Source: Sequoia sempervirens (lineage: Eukaryota; Streptophyta; Pinopsida; Cupressales; Cupressaceae). Taken from it: a stretch of DNA of 64,000 nt. The position numbers and the translations under genes were made by a program. Numbering within the stretch: position 1 is the first letter of the stretch; every line of letters starts with the position of its first letter. The notes beneath the pieces are model-generated. The model was not told the DNA's origin and ran no database searches. It saw nothing but the letters and a program-made list of their open reading frames with translations. Location of the stretch: contig VDFB02254929.1 of the NCBI GenBank assembly GCA_007258455.2, forward strand, positions 62,001-126,000. Direction: 5' to 3'. Of the stretch, positions 12,653 to 24,813 are shown piece after piece.

Positions 12653-14197
12653 TGTAATATCCCTTTCTGATATAGATGTGAAAAATGAAGTTTTGCACCC
12701 AAGGAATATTGTCAAACAATTCAAATGCAAAGTCTGATCTTGCTGGTATAGAATTTCAGTCTGATTGTATGCTTGAGAAGTAATGATAAAATGCTTCAAA
12801 TGCTTATGAATCAACACTACAATGATTGAACTACATTCTAAATGCAAATATGACTCTATTTGATCCTTTTCAATGCACATAAATGATTTCTATAAGCAAA
12901 CTAATCACCTACAGCCAAGTGACATTTTGTCATACAATTGGCATGCATACTAATTAGCTGAGTATGAGTGGTATTAAAATGCTCAATGACCACAATATAT
13001 AACCAACAACTGATCTCTCCTTGATTGAAATGATTTGTTCAATACAATGCTCATACAAGGTAGCCAAGACTCTTGGCAATTACAATATTTTTCAATTTAC
13101 AATAATATGCATCTACAGCTGAAATGTGAACTATTCTATATACTATGATGGATGCAATCAAATATAAAGGAACCTGGTTACAAGTTGCGCCCTTGAAAGA
13201 AGATGAGGTAGCAACCACTAGCAATGCAAAATGGACTTTCTTCAAACCCAATCGTAGTCTTCAATCAGCCGCCCCTGTCCAATTTTCCCCTAAAATGATT
13301 GTCTTGACGATAGGAATTGAATGCAACAATACCTAGAATGATTGGCCTCCTCAATCGAAAGATATGAGCAAAAACATGATACTCACATAGGCTGATCGAC
13401 CTCCATGACAGCAAATTATGAAGGTCTGAAAATGCAACTGAAACTTTATAAAATATCACCCAAAATACTCCCAAAGGGAGCGCCCTCATTCTCCTCAATG
13501 AATCGATGCCAAAATGGATGTCAACAAACAATCTTCTGCATACTCCAAACCAAGTCGACTTCCATGAAAGCTGAAGTAAGATGCAATAAGCTCAATGTGA
13601 GAGACTGACTATCTTCCACTCACAATGCAACCCTTAAGAGGAATATTTCACCACCTCAGTTATGCTAATCAAAGGAAGTTTTCGTTTCCTATGATTCAAA
13701 TATGAAATCTACAGAAACCCTTGGCTCCACAAGAGAAATTATCAAAAATCAATATCAAATTTGGATGAAGAGACAATGGCTGGCCTCACCTATTTATTCT
13801 TTTCCACCAAGAGGTCGGCCCACAATCTAGAAGTTTCCAGAAATAATATAATATTTTATTATATTTACACTTTATTATAATAATATAAAATATAACTCAT
13901 AAAGTGCAAATATGATATCTAACACAATATGTTATCCAACGATATGTTTACTAACACAATGTGTTATCAAACAATATGTTGTCAAATGGTGTGTTATCCA
14001 ACATTATGTTTTCGAACATGTTATGTTATCCAACATCTAGAATATCATGAGAAATGATTATCCAATGCATCTGATGAGCCAACCAACACTTGAGTAACTG
14101 CCAAGAGGGCCCTCTAACTATGCCCTATTAGCCTACGAGGATCAGGAATAGGCTAATTCCTCTAAACTCCAATGCTCATGAAAAAGGGGACATTACA
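12653..14197. mobile_element. Solo LTR (TGTAATATCCC...GGGGACATTACA), TSD GAAAT
   Basis: The 1,545-bp segment begins TGTAATATCCC and ends GGGGACATTACA, with perfect 5-bp flanking duplications GAAAT (12648-12652 and 14198-14202). Its right end shares the phrase ATTAGCCTACGAGG with the solo LTR at 31909-33276, so the two are probably one family. No coding domains. It is only 56 bp from the previous solo LTR, yet each has its own target duplication, so they are separate insertions. Confidence 0.82.
13925..14045. repeat. Degenerate TGTTATCCAACA tandem repeats
   Basis: Inside the solo LTR, the words TGTTATCCAACATATGTT recur about six times with substitutions at a spacing near 18-20 bp. Low-complexity expansion within the LTR. 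Confidence 0.5.
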
Positions 14198-14202
14198 GAA
14201 AT

Positions 14203-15545
14203 AAAGAAAGATGTCTGATTAGAGATTGTTATAGAAATTGGTGAAATCTGGTGTCTAGTGAAAGTATTTGTCTTCAATTGGGAACATGAAGTTCAGTGGT
14301 ATATGAGAATCAGAAATGGGTTAAGCCTTGATTGCCATTGTAGGTTTTAAAGCAGATGATTCATGTGATAGACAAAGTACTTCATGGACTGACTATGGCT
14401 GCAGTATTTAAATTGGAAATAAATCATCTGTGGTTTGACTTTGAAGTTTGAACAATTGTCAAATTAAACTAATCATTCTATATTTCCAGGATGGGTTCTT
14501 TCATACCTCCAAATCCATGTGGTCAACGTGTGAATTATTGAGCTGTCAACTTCACAAGGCTGAATTAAATATTCATAAGTAAACATTTGTGCTTTTGTAA
14601 AATTTAGCACAGAGGCCGTGCTTGGACTCCCCTTGTTACTTAATAATCTCTCACAAACTTTACAGAACACTTCAAATTTTGCATGAGTCACTTTTGCATT
14701 GGTTAAAATAGGTTAGAAAGTATGCCAATTAGAGCAAACTAACATAAGGGAAAAATTCAAAAAACTAAACTATGTTGAAAACTCAAATGCCTACGTGGGT
14801 TAAATTTAACATGCCACAAGACTACTATCTTCCCTTACATACATGTATCTTAGAGTGCAAATATCTTGAGCAGAAGCTAAGGTAGCTAGAAATGCATCTG
14901 CAATTGTTGTCATAAACTTCAGGCATTTACGGAACTTATAAATGGCCTAAGTTCAATTGAATTGGCATATAATTTGTTTCACCTGCATGTGTTATGTTTC
15001 CATGGTTCCTCCATTTCCAATTGAGAATAAAGTCAGCAGATCCACAGATATTCAATCTGATGGTGCCACCTATGTCTTGCAGCACCAAAATCATTCACCT
15101 CCACGTGCTTGTAGCGAAAGGGAGCAGTCAATAACCTTTGCTGCTGGTGAACTAAATCAAACTCCTTACTCTGCCCTGTTGCTGCAGTCAAAACAACACA
15201 CACACACACATATACACTCCCTGAAACCCAGAGAAGCACTTGTCAGCACATTCAAAAATAATAGATTAACAGGGGATGGAACCCTGATTCACACATAAAC
15301 AGAGAGACACCAATTTCACACAGCATCAAGCAACATTAAATAGATATTTCTTCTCTATTTAAACAGAAAGTAAGGGCTTTACATTCATTATGCAGCTAGC
15401 ATACATTCTCAGATATAGTCCTATGACCTCCCATGCTTCATTCATTGAAGCATAAGGTATGGCTTCAAGAGCATCGCTTGATGTACTACTGTCTTGTAGC
15501 TGCCAAGTAGGTTCTTCACTTCCAAGTTCTCCTGCCCTTTGTTTC
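14203..15545. other. Intron DNA between insertions; CA microsatellite
   Basis: No gene or element boundary recognised. A (CA)n microsatellite lies at about 15193-15212. A 113-codon open frame across 14957-15298 has no recognisable domain, overlaps the microsatellite and is not supported as a gene. Confidence 0.45.
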
Positions 15546-16604
15546 TGTTATAACCCTAGGCAGAGATTACACTACTGTCTCCCATCATTCAATTTAATAT
15601 TGTTTCCAAACCAATCAGAAACTCAGAGTTATAATCAGTCTAGAATTTGAGACAAATGAACAAACTTCTCATAAAACAATTTATTATGCATGTATATTTC
15701 GATAAAGTTCCAAATCTGACTTTTACAATGAGTTACAAGGTAAGATACCACTTGAAACTTGACATAGACTTGCTGCCACGTCTTTCCTCGAGCAGCAAGT
15801 TTCGGATCAGTCCATGGATGCCTTAGACAGCTGGTCTCTAGGGTATTAGTGAGGCGGACACCTTGATGATCAGCTCCGGACCATGCTGGTTTAGATCTTC
15901 AAAGGAATGACTATTACTGTTCACTGATAGGGTACTGTGCAGCTGCAGACCTGAAGGCTAATTCACTCAATTATTTGCCCATATCTTCCTCTTGCCTTCT
16001 GCTATGGTTCCCAGGTTGAGAGAACAGGGTATGAGGCACTCCTAAATGTCTGCTAAAATGGCCTTAGGCCTGAGGTGCCGTGTAGGTTTCCCCTTGATCT
16101 CCCAAGGATGGCAATTACCGGGAAATTAATCATGTGCCGAGTTAATGAAAGGAAACTCAGATCTGAGCATGCAAATAGGAAGGAAGTTGACAGAAATTGG
16201 TGGAATAGGGTCAGGGTTGGCATCCTAACCTTAGTAGACAACCAGTGTTTTGTCCCAGCAATCTGCCTTAGGAATTTATCGCAAGATTCACATCAATTTC
16301 CATTCTAATTTCACCCAGCCAGCAAGACAAATACGTGATTATGCAAGGCGCTAAGAACCAGAGTAGGCTGACCAACATAAAATTTTAATATATTTTATTT
16401 TATTTTAATTTTTTTTACAAAATGGGATAGCCCAACTAGGCACCATATCTTAAAATTTAAATTTGGTTTTGTTTAAATATTTATTTATTATTATTTTATA
16501 TTTTTTAAATTTTTTATATTTAAACATATATTAAATAATTTGGTGTTGAAAAACACCTTTTTGAAATGAGTGCTGGCTAATCCAGCTAAGGGAGGGACAT
16601 GACA
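15546..16604 (-). repeat. Element A 3' LTR (left end)
   Basis: The 1,059-bp LTR reads TGTTATAACCC to GGGACATGACA on the plus strand. It matches the pieces of the right copy at 22013-22067, 23032-23702 and 33848-34225. The inner edge abuts the polypurine tract at 16605. Confidence 0.85.
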
Positions 16605-16621
16605 GTCCTCCTTTCCCCTAA
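16605..16621 (-). other. Element A polypurine tract
   Basis: On the minus strand AGGGGAAAGGAGGAC directly precedes the LTR start TGTCATGTCCC. This is the expected plus-strand priming site for Ty3 reverse transcription. Confidence 0.7.
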
Positions 16622-18059
16622 TTGCTTGCCCTCAAGCAATTTTAGACTCGGATGCTCAAAAATCTCCATTCCTTCCCATGTAGCGTCCTCAAGTGGAAGA
16701 TTCTTGCTTTTCACCAAATACTTTGAAACAACCTTGTTTCTCAACTTCTTCTTTTTCACATCAATGATGGCTTCTGGTTCCAAAATTAAGTTCCGTTCAT
16801 CATCAAGTGGTGGCAGCTCAAGTGATGGTGTAACTTGCTGCCCAAGGGCCTTCTTCAAGCATGATATGTGGAAAATATTATGAAGTATGATGTTAACTAG
16901 AAGTTCCAGCTCGTGTGCAACCTTGCCAATCCTCCTTATGATCTTATAGGGTCCATAAAATCGCTGTTTCAACTTTTTAGCACCTCTTCCCTTGAGGGTC
17001 GATTGCTTGTAGACTTGTAACCTCAAGAATACCATATCTCCCACCTCAAAAACCCTCTCAATTTGGTTCTGATCAACATACATCTTTTGCTGGTTTTAAG
17101 ACTGCTATAGGTTCTCTTTGAGTGCCTTTACAATGTCTAAGCTTTGCTGAATTAAATCTTTAGCTCCTAGTACTCTACTATTTGAAAGAATCAAATCCAT
17201 GAATGAAATAGTATCATAACCATAGAGTGCCTTGAAAGAATCATACCTATAGACATGTAGTGAGTAGAATTGTAGCAATACTCTCCAAGGTGCAGCCATT
17301 TGACCCATGCTGTTTTCTGTTTTGTAACATAGTTCCTCAAGTAACCTTCTATCCATTTGTTCACAATTTCTGTTTGCCTATCGGTTTGAGAATTATAGCT
17401 AGTGCTCGGGGTCAATTTTGTGCTTGTTAATCAGAAGAGCTCTTGTCAAAGTAGGCTGATAAATCTTCTGTCTTTGTCACTTACAATGTTCCTTGACAGC
17501 CCATGAAATTTAGAAACCTCTTTAAAGAATGGATCAGCCACTTGTGGAGCCTTGTTCTTTGAAGATATAGCATGAAAATGAGCATATTTACTAAGCCTAT
17601 CAACAACTACATAGATACAATCCTTACCTTGCACCTTTGGTAGTCCTGTGATGAAATCCATGGAGTTACTTTCCCATTTCTGATTTGGAATGGATAGGGG
17701 CTGCAACAAACCAAATGGAAATGCATTCTCTGTTTTATTTTGTTGGCAAACGAAACACTCCCTAAAGTGCTTCAACGCATCACCTTTGAGCCCTTTCCAT
17801 GAAAAATGCTCCTTCAATTGCTTATATGTCTTTAGTACCTTGGGTGATTAGCAAGTGGTGTGTCATGAAATTTCCTCAAAATTCTCTCCTTTACTTTCAT
17901 TCTTGGTACACGATACACCCTATCCTTGTATAGGATGAGCTCATCAATCACTTTGTACCTGTCTTCTTGTAACTTCCCATTCAAAATGTCAATAGCAAAT
18001 GTGTTCTTGGCATATTCAACAATTATAGAGACCTTCCAATCAGCAGATATATCAGTCAT
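16622..18059 (-). pseudogene. Element A integrase with chromodomain (broken)
   Basis: Reading leftward from 18059, the block starts with the zinc-binding part (HDTPLANHPRY, then KHFRECFVCQQNK). The integrase core follows at 17817-17446 with MDFITGLPKVQGKDCIYVVVDRLSKYAHF and NIVSDKDRRF, which supply the first two acidic residues of the D,D,E triad. The segment YNSQTDRQTEIVNKWIEGYL follows at about 17360-17400. A C-terminal chromodomain at about 16620-16790 has KYLVKSKNLPLEDATWEG and ends LLEGKQL. Stops and frame changes near 17100, 17420 and 17820 split it into at least four pieces. Confidence 0.85.
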
Positions 18060-18590
18060 AAAGCAGAAGTAAGGTTTCCTAGAGATGCATCAACCACCAC
18101 ATTATTCTTTCCCTTAACATACTCAATGTCAAAATCATAGGCTTGTAACTTACTTACCCACTTTTTTTGTCTTTCATTCAATTTCTTTTGATTGAGGAAG
18201 AATTTCAAATTGTAATGATCCATTTCCACCACAAATTTCCCACGAATCAGGTATTGCCTGAATTTAGACAATGCATACGTGATGGCTAGCATCGTCTTGT
18301 CATAAATAGAGAAGCTCTTTTCTGTCTCCTTGAGATTTTTGTTCTCAAATGCTATGGGGTGTCTATTTTGCATCAAGACTGCTCCAATCCCCTTTTCTGA
18401 AGCATCACATTCTAAAACAAATGGAAGTGAGAAATCTGAAATAGCCAAAACAAGACATGAACTCATTATCTCCTTGAGTTTATCAAAAAATCTTTGTGCT
18501 ATAGGGCTGCAAGAGAAAGCCCCTTTCTTTGTTAAATCCATCAATGGGTCTACAAGCTATGAGAACCCTTTCACAAACCTTCGATAGTAG
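18056..18590 (-). pseudogene. Element A RNase H (broken)
   Basis: The frame at 18544-18056 encodes the Ty3 RNase H region. It contains the block LPFVLECDASEKGIGAVLMQ with the catalytic D of DAS, then HPIAFENKNL, YDKTMLAITYALSKFRQYL, and the terminal FDIEYVKGKNNVVVDASLG. In intact relatives the middle motif is TDHxxL; here it reads MDHYNLKF. The region immediately upstream (18545-18642) is the RT-RNase H connector, where a solo LTR has inserted. Confidence 0.85.
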
Positions 18591-18642
18591 CTGCAAAGTC
18601 ACACAAATCCTCTCAAATGTGTCAAATTCCTTGGTCTAGGAT

Positions 18643-19419
18643 TGTTGATGTTCATGCAGCGTCGGTCATCTCTTCTAGCCCAGATTGAATAAAGATGTCA
18701 ATTAAATTGTAGCCTATCGGCTATATAATTGATGATAGCGAGTTCATGAAATGATGCGTCACTTATTAAATCATGATTAATATTTATGTAATGTAAGGAG
18801 ACTTGATTTGTTATGAGGCCGACTTCTTGAAGAGTCACATACTTTTCATTGGACGTGATTTATTGGAAAGCCACACTCTTCTAAATAGGCCGACTTGTCT
18901 TGAAGAGACACGACCTATCCACTCACTTGTATATATGATCGACGCCCTTCATTGTCTCTCACTCATTCATTCCTATCATTGTTCATCATAAGTCGTCTAT
19001 CATTGTGCGAATTCTGTAGAAGGTCAGATCGAGTTTTCTATAGAAGGCTGAAGTTATTATCTGCAGTTTGTATCACATTGTTATTGTGGTTGCATTCAGT
19101 TTGTAGTTCATCAAGTTCGAGTTGCTCAAGTGCGAGTTTGTCTCAAGAGCAGATCGTTGATTTTGTAGAAGGCTGAGATCTTTATCAGCAGACTGCTTCA
19201 TTTTGTATCTGTGTTGCATCAAATTGTGGTGCATATATTTGGCCTTCATATTGGCCTATTGTAAAGGAGACAATTATTGTTAACATTCAATATATAAGTG
19301 ATATATTGTTGCTGGGTTTTTCTCCCTCAAGAGGAGGGTTTTCCCAGGGTATTTGCTGTGTTATTGTGTTGAATTTTGAATTAATTTTCTGTGCTTTAAT
19401 CTGATCATAAAAACTAACA
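18643..19419 (+). mobile_element. Solo LTR (TGTTGATG...AACTAACA) inside element A pol, TSD AGGAT/AGGAC
   Basis: The 777-bp insert has TGTT/AACA ends and lies in the middle of element A's polymerase gene. The flanks AGGAT (18638-18642) and AGGAC (19420-19424) are a 5-bp duplication with one change. Removing the insert and one duplication restores the minus-strand coding sequence across the RT-RNase H connector (KAIQDCPRPRNLTHLRGF). It is closely related to the solo LTR at 49854-50616. TATATA on the plus strand near 18930 is a candidate promoter. No internal coding domain. Confidence 0.88.
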
Positions 19420-20310
19420 AGGACAATCTTGTATTGCCTTAATCTTAACCTTATCCACGCTAACTCTTTGGGCATTAATCTTCTATCCCAAATATAATAT
19501 TTCAATTAAACCAAACTCACATTTGGATGCCTTGGCGTAAAATGAATGCTGCTCAAGTATGCCAAGCACCTCATCTATGTGTCTCAAGTGATCCTCCCAT
19601 GTCTTCTTGAAAATCAAGATGTCATCAAAGAAAACTAGCACAATTTTTCTCAATTGTAAAATAAATATAGGATTCATGCATGACTGAAAGGTGGTAGGTA
19701 CATTGGTCAACCCAAATGGCATGACCAAGAACTCATAGTGCTCATAGTGACATTTGAAGGCTGTTTTGTGCACATCCTCATCTCTAACCCTTATCTAATG
19801 ATGCCCCGATCGTAAGTCAATCTTGGAGAAGTACACCGCACTGTGAAGTTCATCTATCAACTCATCAATCTTGGGTATAGGGTAGTGATTCTTGATTGTC
19901 TTTTTGTTGAGGGCTCTATAATCGATGTACATCCTCATAGTCCCATCTTTTTCTTCACCAACACCACAGTAAAACAAATTGGCTGGAACTAGGTCGTATG
20001 TGCCTCATGTCTATAGCTCCTTAGCCTTCTCGATCTCTTCCTTGTATCTCCTAGTGCCGATAAGGAGTAGTGATGATGGGTTTTCTCCTTCCTCAAGCTC
20101 AATCACATGCTGAAAGCCCCTATCCGGTGGTAAACTGGGAGGAATTTCGCCGAATACCTTGCTATGTTTATCCAAGATGGATTGAATATCAACATGGTAG
20201 GATCTCCCATCTTTGGATGGACCTATATTTGTAATCAAGTACTTTGCTGCCCAAGCCCCTTGGCCCCTATGAAAAGCTTTCTCCATCCTCTTGGTTGAAA
20301 CCATCATAGG
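19420..20310 (-). pseudogene. Element A reverse transcriptase (broken)
   Basis: Reading leftward, the block begins with PPDRGFQHVIELEEG. It continues with [20 protein letters not shown] and [17 protein letters not shown] motifs at 19977-19795. Then come FLVMPFGLTNVPTTFQSCMN, the catalytic loop LVFFDDIL (both Asp kept) and KASKCEFG at 19773-19483. Frames change at about 19980 and 19790. The solo LTR at 18643-19419 separates it from RNase H. Confidence 0.88.
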
Positions 20311-21960
20311 ACCCTTGTTGGAAAGGCTCCAAAGAACTACCTACCTCCTTCCCATTAGACTTGAACTTCAATTCTAAGGTCTGATAATTCCGTGTGTATT
20401 CGCCAAGTGAGTGCAACCATTGCACTCCCAATACCAACTCTAACTCACTAATGCCAATCACATAGAAGTCATCTCACATCTTGTGCCCTCCTAGAGTAAA
20501 CTCCAATTGTTGAATCCTTTGATTGTATGGAATAGTATACTTGTCCGCTTTTGTAACAATAAACCCTTCAAAATCTTCTATCCTCAAACCCATCTTAGCC
20601 ACCAACCCTTCATCAAAATTGTCACTCTTTGTCCTTGCAACATCCTCTAACACGAAAAGAGTGATATCTAGCTGCTCCTGAAAGTGCTGCAAGTGTGCCA
20701 CCTGTATGCTCTCCTCCTTGGCCCTCATGCTCAACCTCATCCACCACAACCTCAGGCTCCGGCTCATCTACCTCCGAGTCTTCATTAGAAACCACTTCTA
20801 TGTAATGTATTTGTCCTTTTCCCAAACACTTTTGACTTGGCTGCCATGGCTCTCTACAAGTTAAGCACAATTTTCTTCTTCGAAGTTCATTCTTGTTCTC
20901 CTCAACCTTATTTGAGTTTTGGGGGTAGTGCCTTAGGTTGAGGGAAACTCTTTTGAGGTGGCTTCTTGTGCTGAGTTGGTGGTGCATTCTTGGAGTAAAA
21001 TTTGTTTTTGGTCACTGATGCCCTCCTGCAAAGAGTTCAGATCAAATGGCCTTACCGAACCCTTGAGTGGTTTAGAGTGGCCCTCTACAAAAAGAACTAT
21101 GAGCCTCCTCTCTATCACATCTAGAACCATCATCTGAATATTTGTCACATAGTGCTCCACTATGCCTTCTTGCCTTAGTTGTGCTAACTTTCTAAAGTGA
21201 ATCTCTGGATCCTTCTTATCAAATCTCTCCATCAATCTTTGGCTGAACTCTTTTAAGGTTGTGATTGAGTCATGTCCTTGGGTCACCATGCCATGGTACC
21301 ACCACTCGTGCTACACCCTCAAGATGCAAGGTAGCAAGCTTGATGGCTTCTTCCTCAAACATGGGGTTCAAAGAGATGTATGTATCCAATTTTTGCAAAC
21401 ATGCTCTAGCTTAACAACTTCCCGATCCATTGAAAGTAGGTATTGTAATCTTTCCCAAACGTTGTTGTATGTCTCTACAGGGCTGCTCTTCATACCTTTT
21501 CCTTCTATGTCCATTTCTTGTCTTCATATCATAATACTCCATGAATGTCATGTCACGGTGGATCACTAGACTTAGAGCATTATAATCAGCATGATACCTT
21601 GCCATCTCATCATCGGAATTAGGTGGTATTTGCTGCTCTTCTTCAAGTGGGTCTTCTCCTCCTTTTTGTAAAAAATTGGCTCTAAATGTCTTGGCTTAAA
21701 CTCCCTCATTGGCTGAGTGACTTCCTTTAGCACCATTGGAATTGGATCTTCCAGCATTTCATCGCTGGTTCATTCCCCTCAACGTCCTCACAATTTCTGC
21801 CATAGACTCCCTTAGGGAAGACTAAAATTCTTTGGCCAGCTCACTGTTCTCAGTCATAATGACCTCTTGAATGTTGATCTCCTCATTTATTTCACCCATA
21901 GATTCTTCTTTCCTCTTTTCCCTTCACAAATACTTTAGTTCACGGTCACTTTTCTGCATA
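20311..21960 (-). pseudogene. Element A gag and protease (broken)
   Basis: The gag core is at about 21605-20940, with TFMEYYD, ITTLKEFSQRLMERFDKKDP and RKLAQLRQEGIVEHYVTN. A zinc knuckle of the chromovirus type CLTC-REPW-...-C follows at about 20880, then the usual KGQIHYIEVVS tail. The protease remnant (about 20700-20400) keeps DEGLVAKMGLRIEDFEGF and ELVLGVQWLHSLGEY, but its active-site segment is corrupted and no D(S/T)G is readable. Multiple stops. Confidence 0.8.
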
Positions 21961-21998
21961 AATCTGTATCACACACCCACATGCTGGCAGGAAACAAT

Positions 21999-22011
21999 GG
22001 CTCTGATACCA
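21999..22011 (-). other. Element A primer-binding site (tRNA-Met type)
   Basis: The minus strand reads TGGTATCAGAGCC one base inside the LTR edge at 22013. This is the standard initiator-Met tRNA complement used by plant Ty3 and Copia elements, and it fixes the element's orientation. Confidence 0.85.
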
Positions 22012-22067
22012 CTGTAATAACCCTAGGCAAAGATCACACTACTATCTCCCACCATTCAGTTTAAAAT

Positions 22068-23026
22068 TGATGAGCATAAACTTATACCGAGGGGGGGTGA
22101 ATCAGTATAAGACTATCTTTTACTTTTTCAAATTAACAACCACAATAACTTTAAATACACAACATCAACAAATAAGAACACAAGAGGAATACAAGATCTA
22201 TGTGGAAACCCTTTTAGGAGAAAACCACAGCAAAATATTGCCTATATAAAAATCTATTACAAACTTTGTAGGCACCAACCTATTGGAGACACCAATCTCC
22301 AACACTTGAGCACCAACTCAATATGAGACACCAATCTCTTTCAATATGACACACCAACCTCTCCAATATGAGGCATCAACCTCAAAATGAGGCACCAACC
22401 TTTTGATAGACAAAGTATTTTTCTTCTTGAAAATCCTCCAAATATTTGTTTTTGAATTGTCTTCAATTATCTTCTCTTCTCACAAATCTGCTGGTGTATA
22501 TATGATTTTTCAATTTATCTTCCACACACACTCTTCTCCTCAATCCACAAACTCTATTTATACCTTCACCAAAAGAGGCAACTTCATGAAGGGATACAAT
22601 GCTTGGCAAAGGAGGTAATACTTCATTTATTTGCACCTTTTTATAGTGCCTTTTATACCAAACTTGGGCGCTCCATAAGGGGTTGGTCCCTTTAGAAAAT
22701 AATAATTTATTTAATTTTAATTTCACAAAAAATGGGCGCTACTATGAGGGGCGTTGACCCAATTTAATTTTTTTTTTTTTTTTTTTTAACTCATGAGGAG
22801 GGCGCCAAAACAAGAGGAGTCAGCCAGAATAAGCATGATTTTAATTTAATTTAATTTTTGCCTTGTGAGAACAAAACCTACCTTTGGAACGATTAGTGGC
22901 CTTTGGCCTTCATTCAATGTCTTTTAACCGCAATATAAATGGTAGCAATTAGTTTTCCTTTTACCTTTGTCACTAATGACAATCTCGTCCATACGCCTTT
23001 GACATCAATGACAATAATTCTAACAA
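22068..23026. mobile_element. Probable solo LTR inside element A's 5' LTR, TSD AAAAT
   Basis: Compared with the left LTR copy, about 960 bp are inserted between TTTAAAAT and GTTTTCTAAAC. The insert starts TGATGAGCATAAAC and ends ...TTCTAACA(A). AAAAT is present on both sides (22063-22067 and 23027-23031) with one base of uncertainty at the right end. No coding domains. A degenerate GACACCAATCTC/GGCACCAACCT repeat fills 22270-22402, and a 22-base T run lies at about 22766-22788. Confidence 0.6.
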
Positions 23027-23702
23027 AAAATGTTTTCTAAACGAATCACTAACTCAGAGTTATAACCAGTTTAGGATTTGAGACAAATGAAACAACTTCT
23101 TACAAAAACAATTATTTATGCATGTATATTTTGATAAAGTTCCAGATCTGAATTTGACAATGAGTTACAAGGTAAAATGCCACTTGAAATTTGACATAGA
23201 CTTGCTGCCATGCCTTTCCCTCAGCAGGCAAATTTTGGATCAGTCCATGGATGCCTTAGACACTTGGTCACTAGGGTATTAGTGAGGCAGATACCTTGAT
23301 GATTAGCTTCAGATCCTACTGGTTCAGATCTTCAAAGGAATGACTGTTGCTGTTTGCTGATAGGGTACTGTGCAGCTGCAGACCTGAAGGCTAATTAACT
23401 GAATTATCTGCCCAGATCTTCCTCTTGTCTCTTGCTAGCGTTCCGAGGTTGAGATATTGGGTTCTGATTGGAAATATTGCTGATCGCTGCTATGGCTGAT
23501 CACTGCTCTGTCTTTTGCAAGGTATGATGGACTCCCGAATGCCTGTTGAAATGGCTTGAGGCCTGAGGTGCTGTGTAGGTTTCCCCTTGGTCTCCCAGGA
23601 GTGGCAACTACATGGAAATCAATCATGTGCCAAGTTAATGAAAGGAAACTCAGATCTGAGCATGCAAATAGGAAGGAAGTTGATAGAAATTGGTGGAATA
23701 AG

Positions 23703-24761
23703 TGTCATGCCCCATCATATTTCAGACACCCATCACAGCAAAATTGCAAGCATGTAATGAAAGGACCGCTGCTAGACAAGGCTAATTAATCAATTAACAA
23801 TTAGTCAAGGGCAGCAACTACAAAAGGTTATAATTAATACTTAACAAAAGTCTTAAGGCAGCGATCAGGTTTTAGAGGACGTGTCCCTTACCAAGGGAAG
23901 GGTATGATAAAAAGATGTCTTTTCCCCCACAAGGGAGAATATAAAAGGAGAAACATTTCAAAGGGAGAATCATCAGCGAAGAAGATCAAAAAAATAGAAA
24001 TCTGCATTCAGAAAAGCAGGAGCTATTAATACAATAAGTGATTGGTATGCATTTGTTTGTATATGCATTTAATGTATAATCTTGATAGGCATATAAATTT
24101 CTATATAGCTAATTTCATAATGACTAGTATGCAATAAGGAGAGAAATGTTATGTCTAAATTGATAAATTAAGGAAATAGTGAATTTATTTATATTATTAT
24201 AATCTACATCCTTTTCTTTAAGCAATCATGTGTAGGGTTGGCAAGGAAACATGCTAGGGAAGGGCGGTATAGGTTCTCACAATGTAAGTACACCACCCTA
24301 GGTTGGATGGAATTGTCTTGGTTGGATGTTCTTGCCACTTGGGGCCAGGGGGGTATGAGCACGCCCTTGGGCTTAATTGTGATGATTAGTGTATAGGTTC
24401 TCACAGTGTAAGTACACCACCCTAAGTTGGATGGAATTGTCTTGGTTGGATGTTCCTGCCACTTGGTGCCAAGGGGGGTATGAGCACGCCCTTGGGCTTA
24501 CTTGTGATGAATAGTTTTTCTGGCGCCCTATCATGCGTTTCCCTCCAATCCCTACCATGATTGGTTATTGGAAAAGAGTCTATAGATTGGATTCAAGTTT
24601 AAGTTATTTTTCATTATTTCATAAGTGTCAATAGTTCATTTATTCTTAAGTTCAATATTTATTATATAATTTACTATGGAAAATTATTTGTAAAACAATT
24701 TTATGTTGTGTAAGTGTCACTTAAGGCAAATTCAGGCACACTCCAAGTAGGGGACATTACA
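23703..24761 (+). repeat. Element B 5' LTR
   Basis: The 1,059-bp LTR starts TGTCATGCCCC and ends GGGGACATTACA. Over the first 190 bases it differs from the 3' copy at roughly 12 positions by eye. It carries an internal tandem duplication of about 124 bp (units at 24267 and 24391, each starting GTATAGGTTCTCAC). Confidence 0.9.
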
Positions 24762-24763
24762 AT

Positions 24764-24776
24764 TGGTATCAGAGCC
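24764..24776 (+). other. Element B primer-binding site (tRNA-Met type)
   Basis: TGGTATCAGAGCC lies two bases after the LTR end at 24761 and matches the initiator-Met tRNA complement. Confidence 0.9.
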
Positions 24777-24813
24777 TTGATCTTGCCAACTTGAGGATCA
24801 AGAGGAAAAGTAT

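Noticed and set aside
14957..15298. 113-codon plus-strand open frame in intron 1
   Set aside because: Runs through a CA microsatellite and has no family resemblance.
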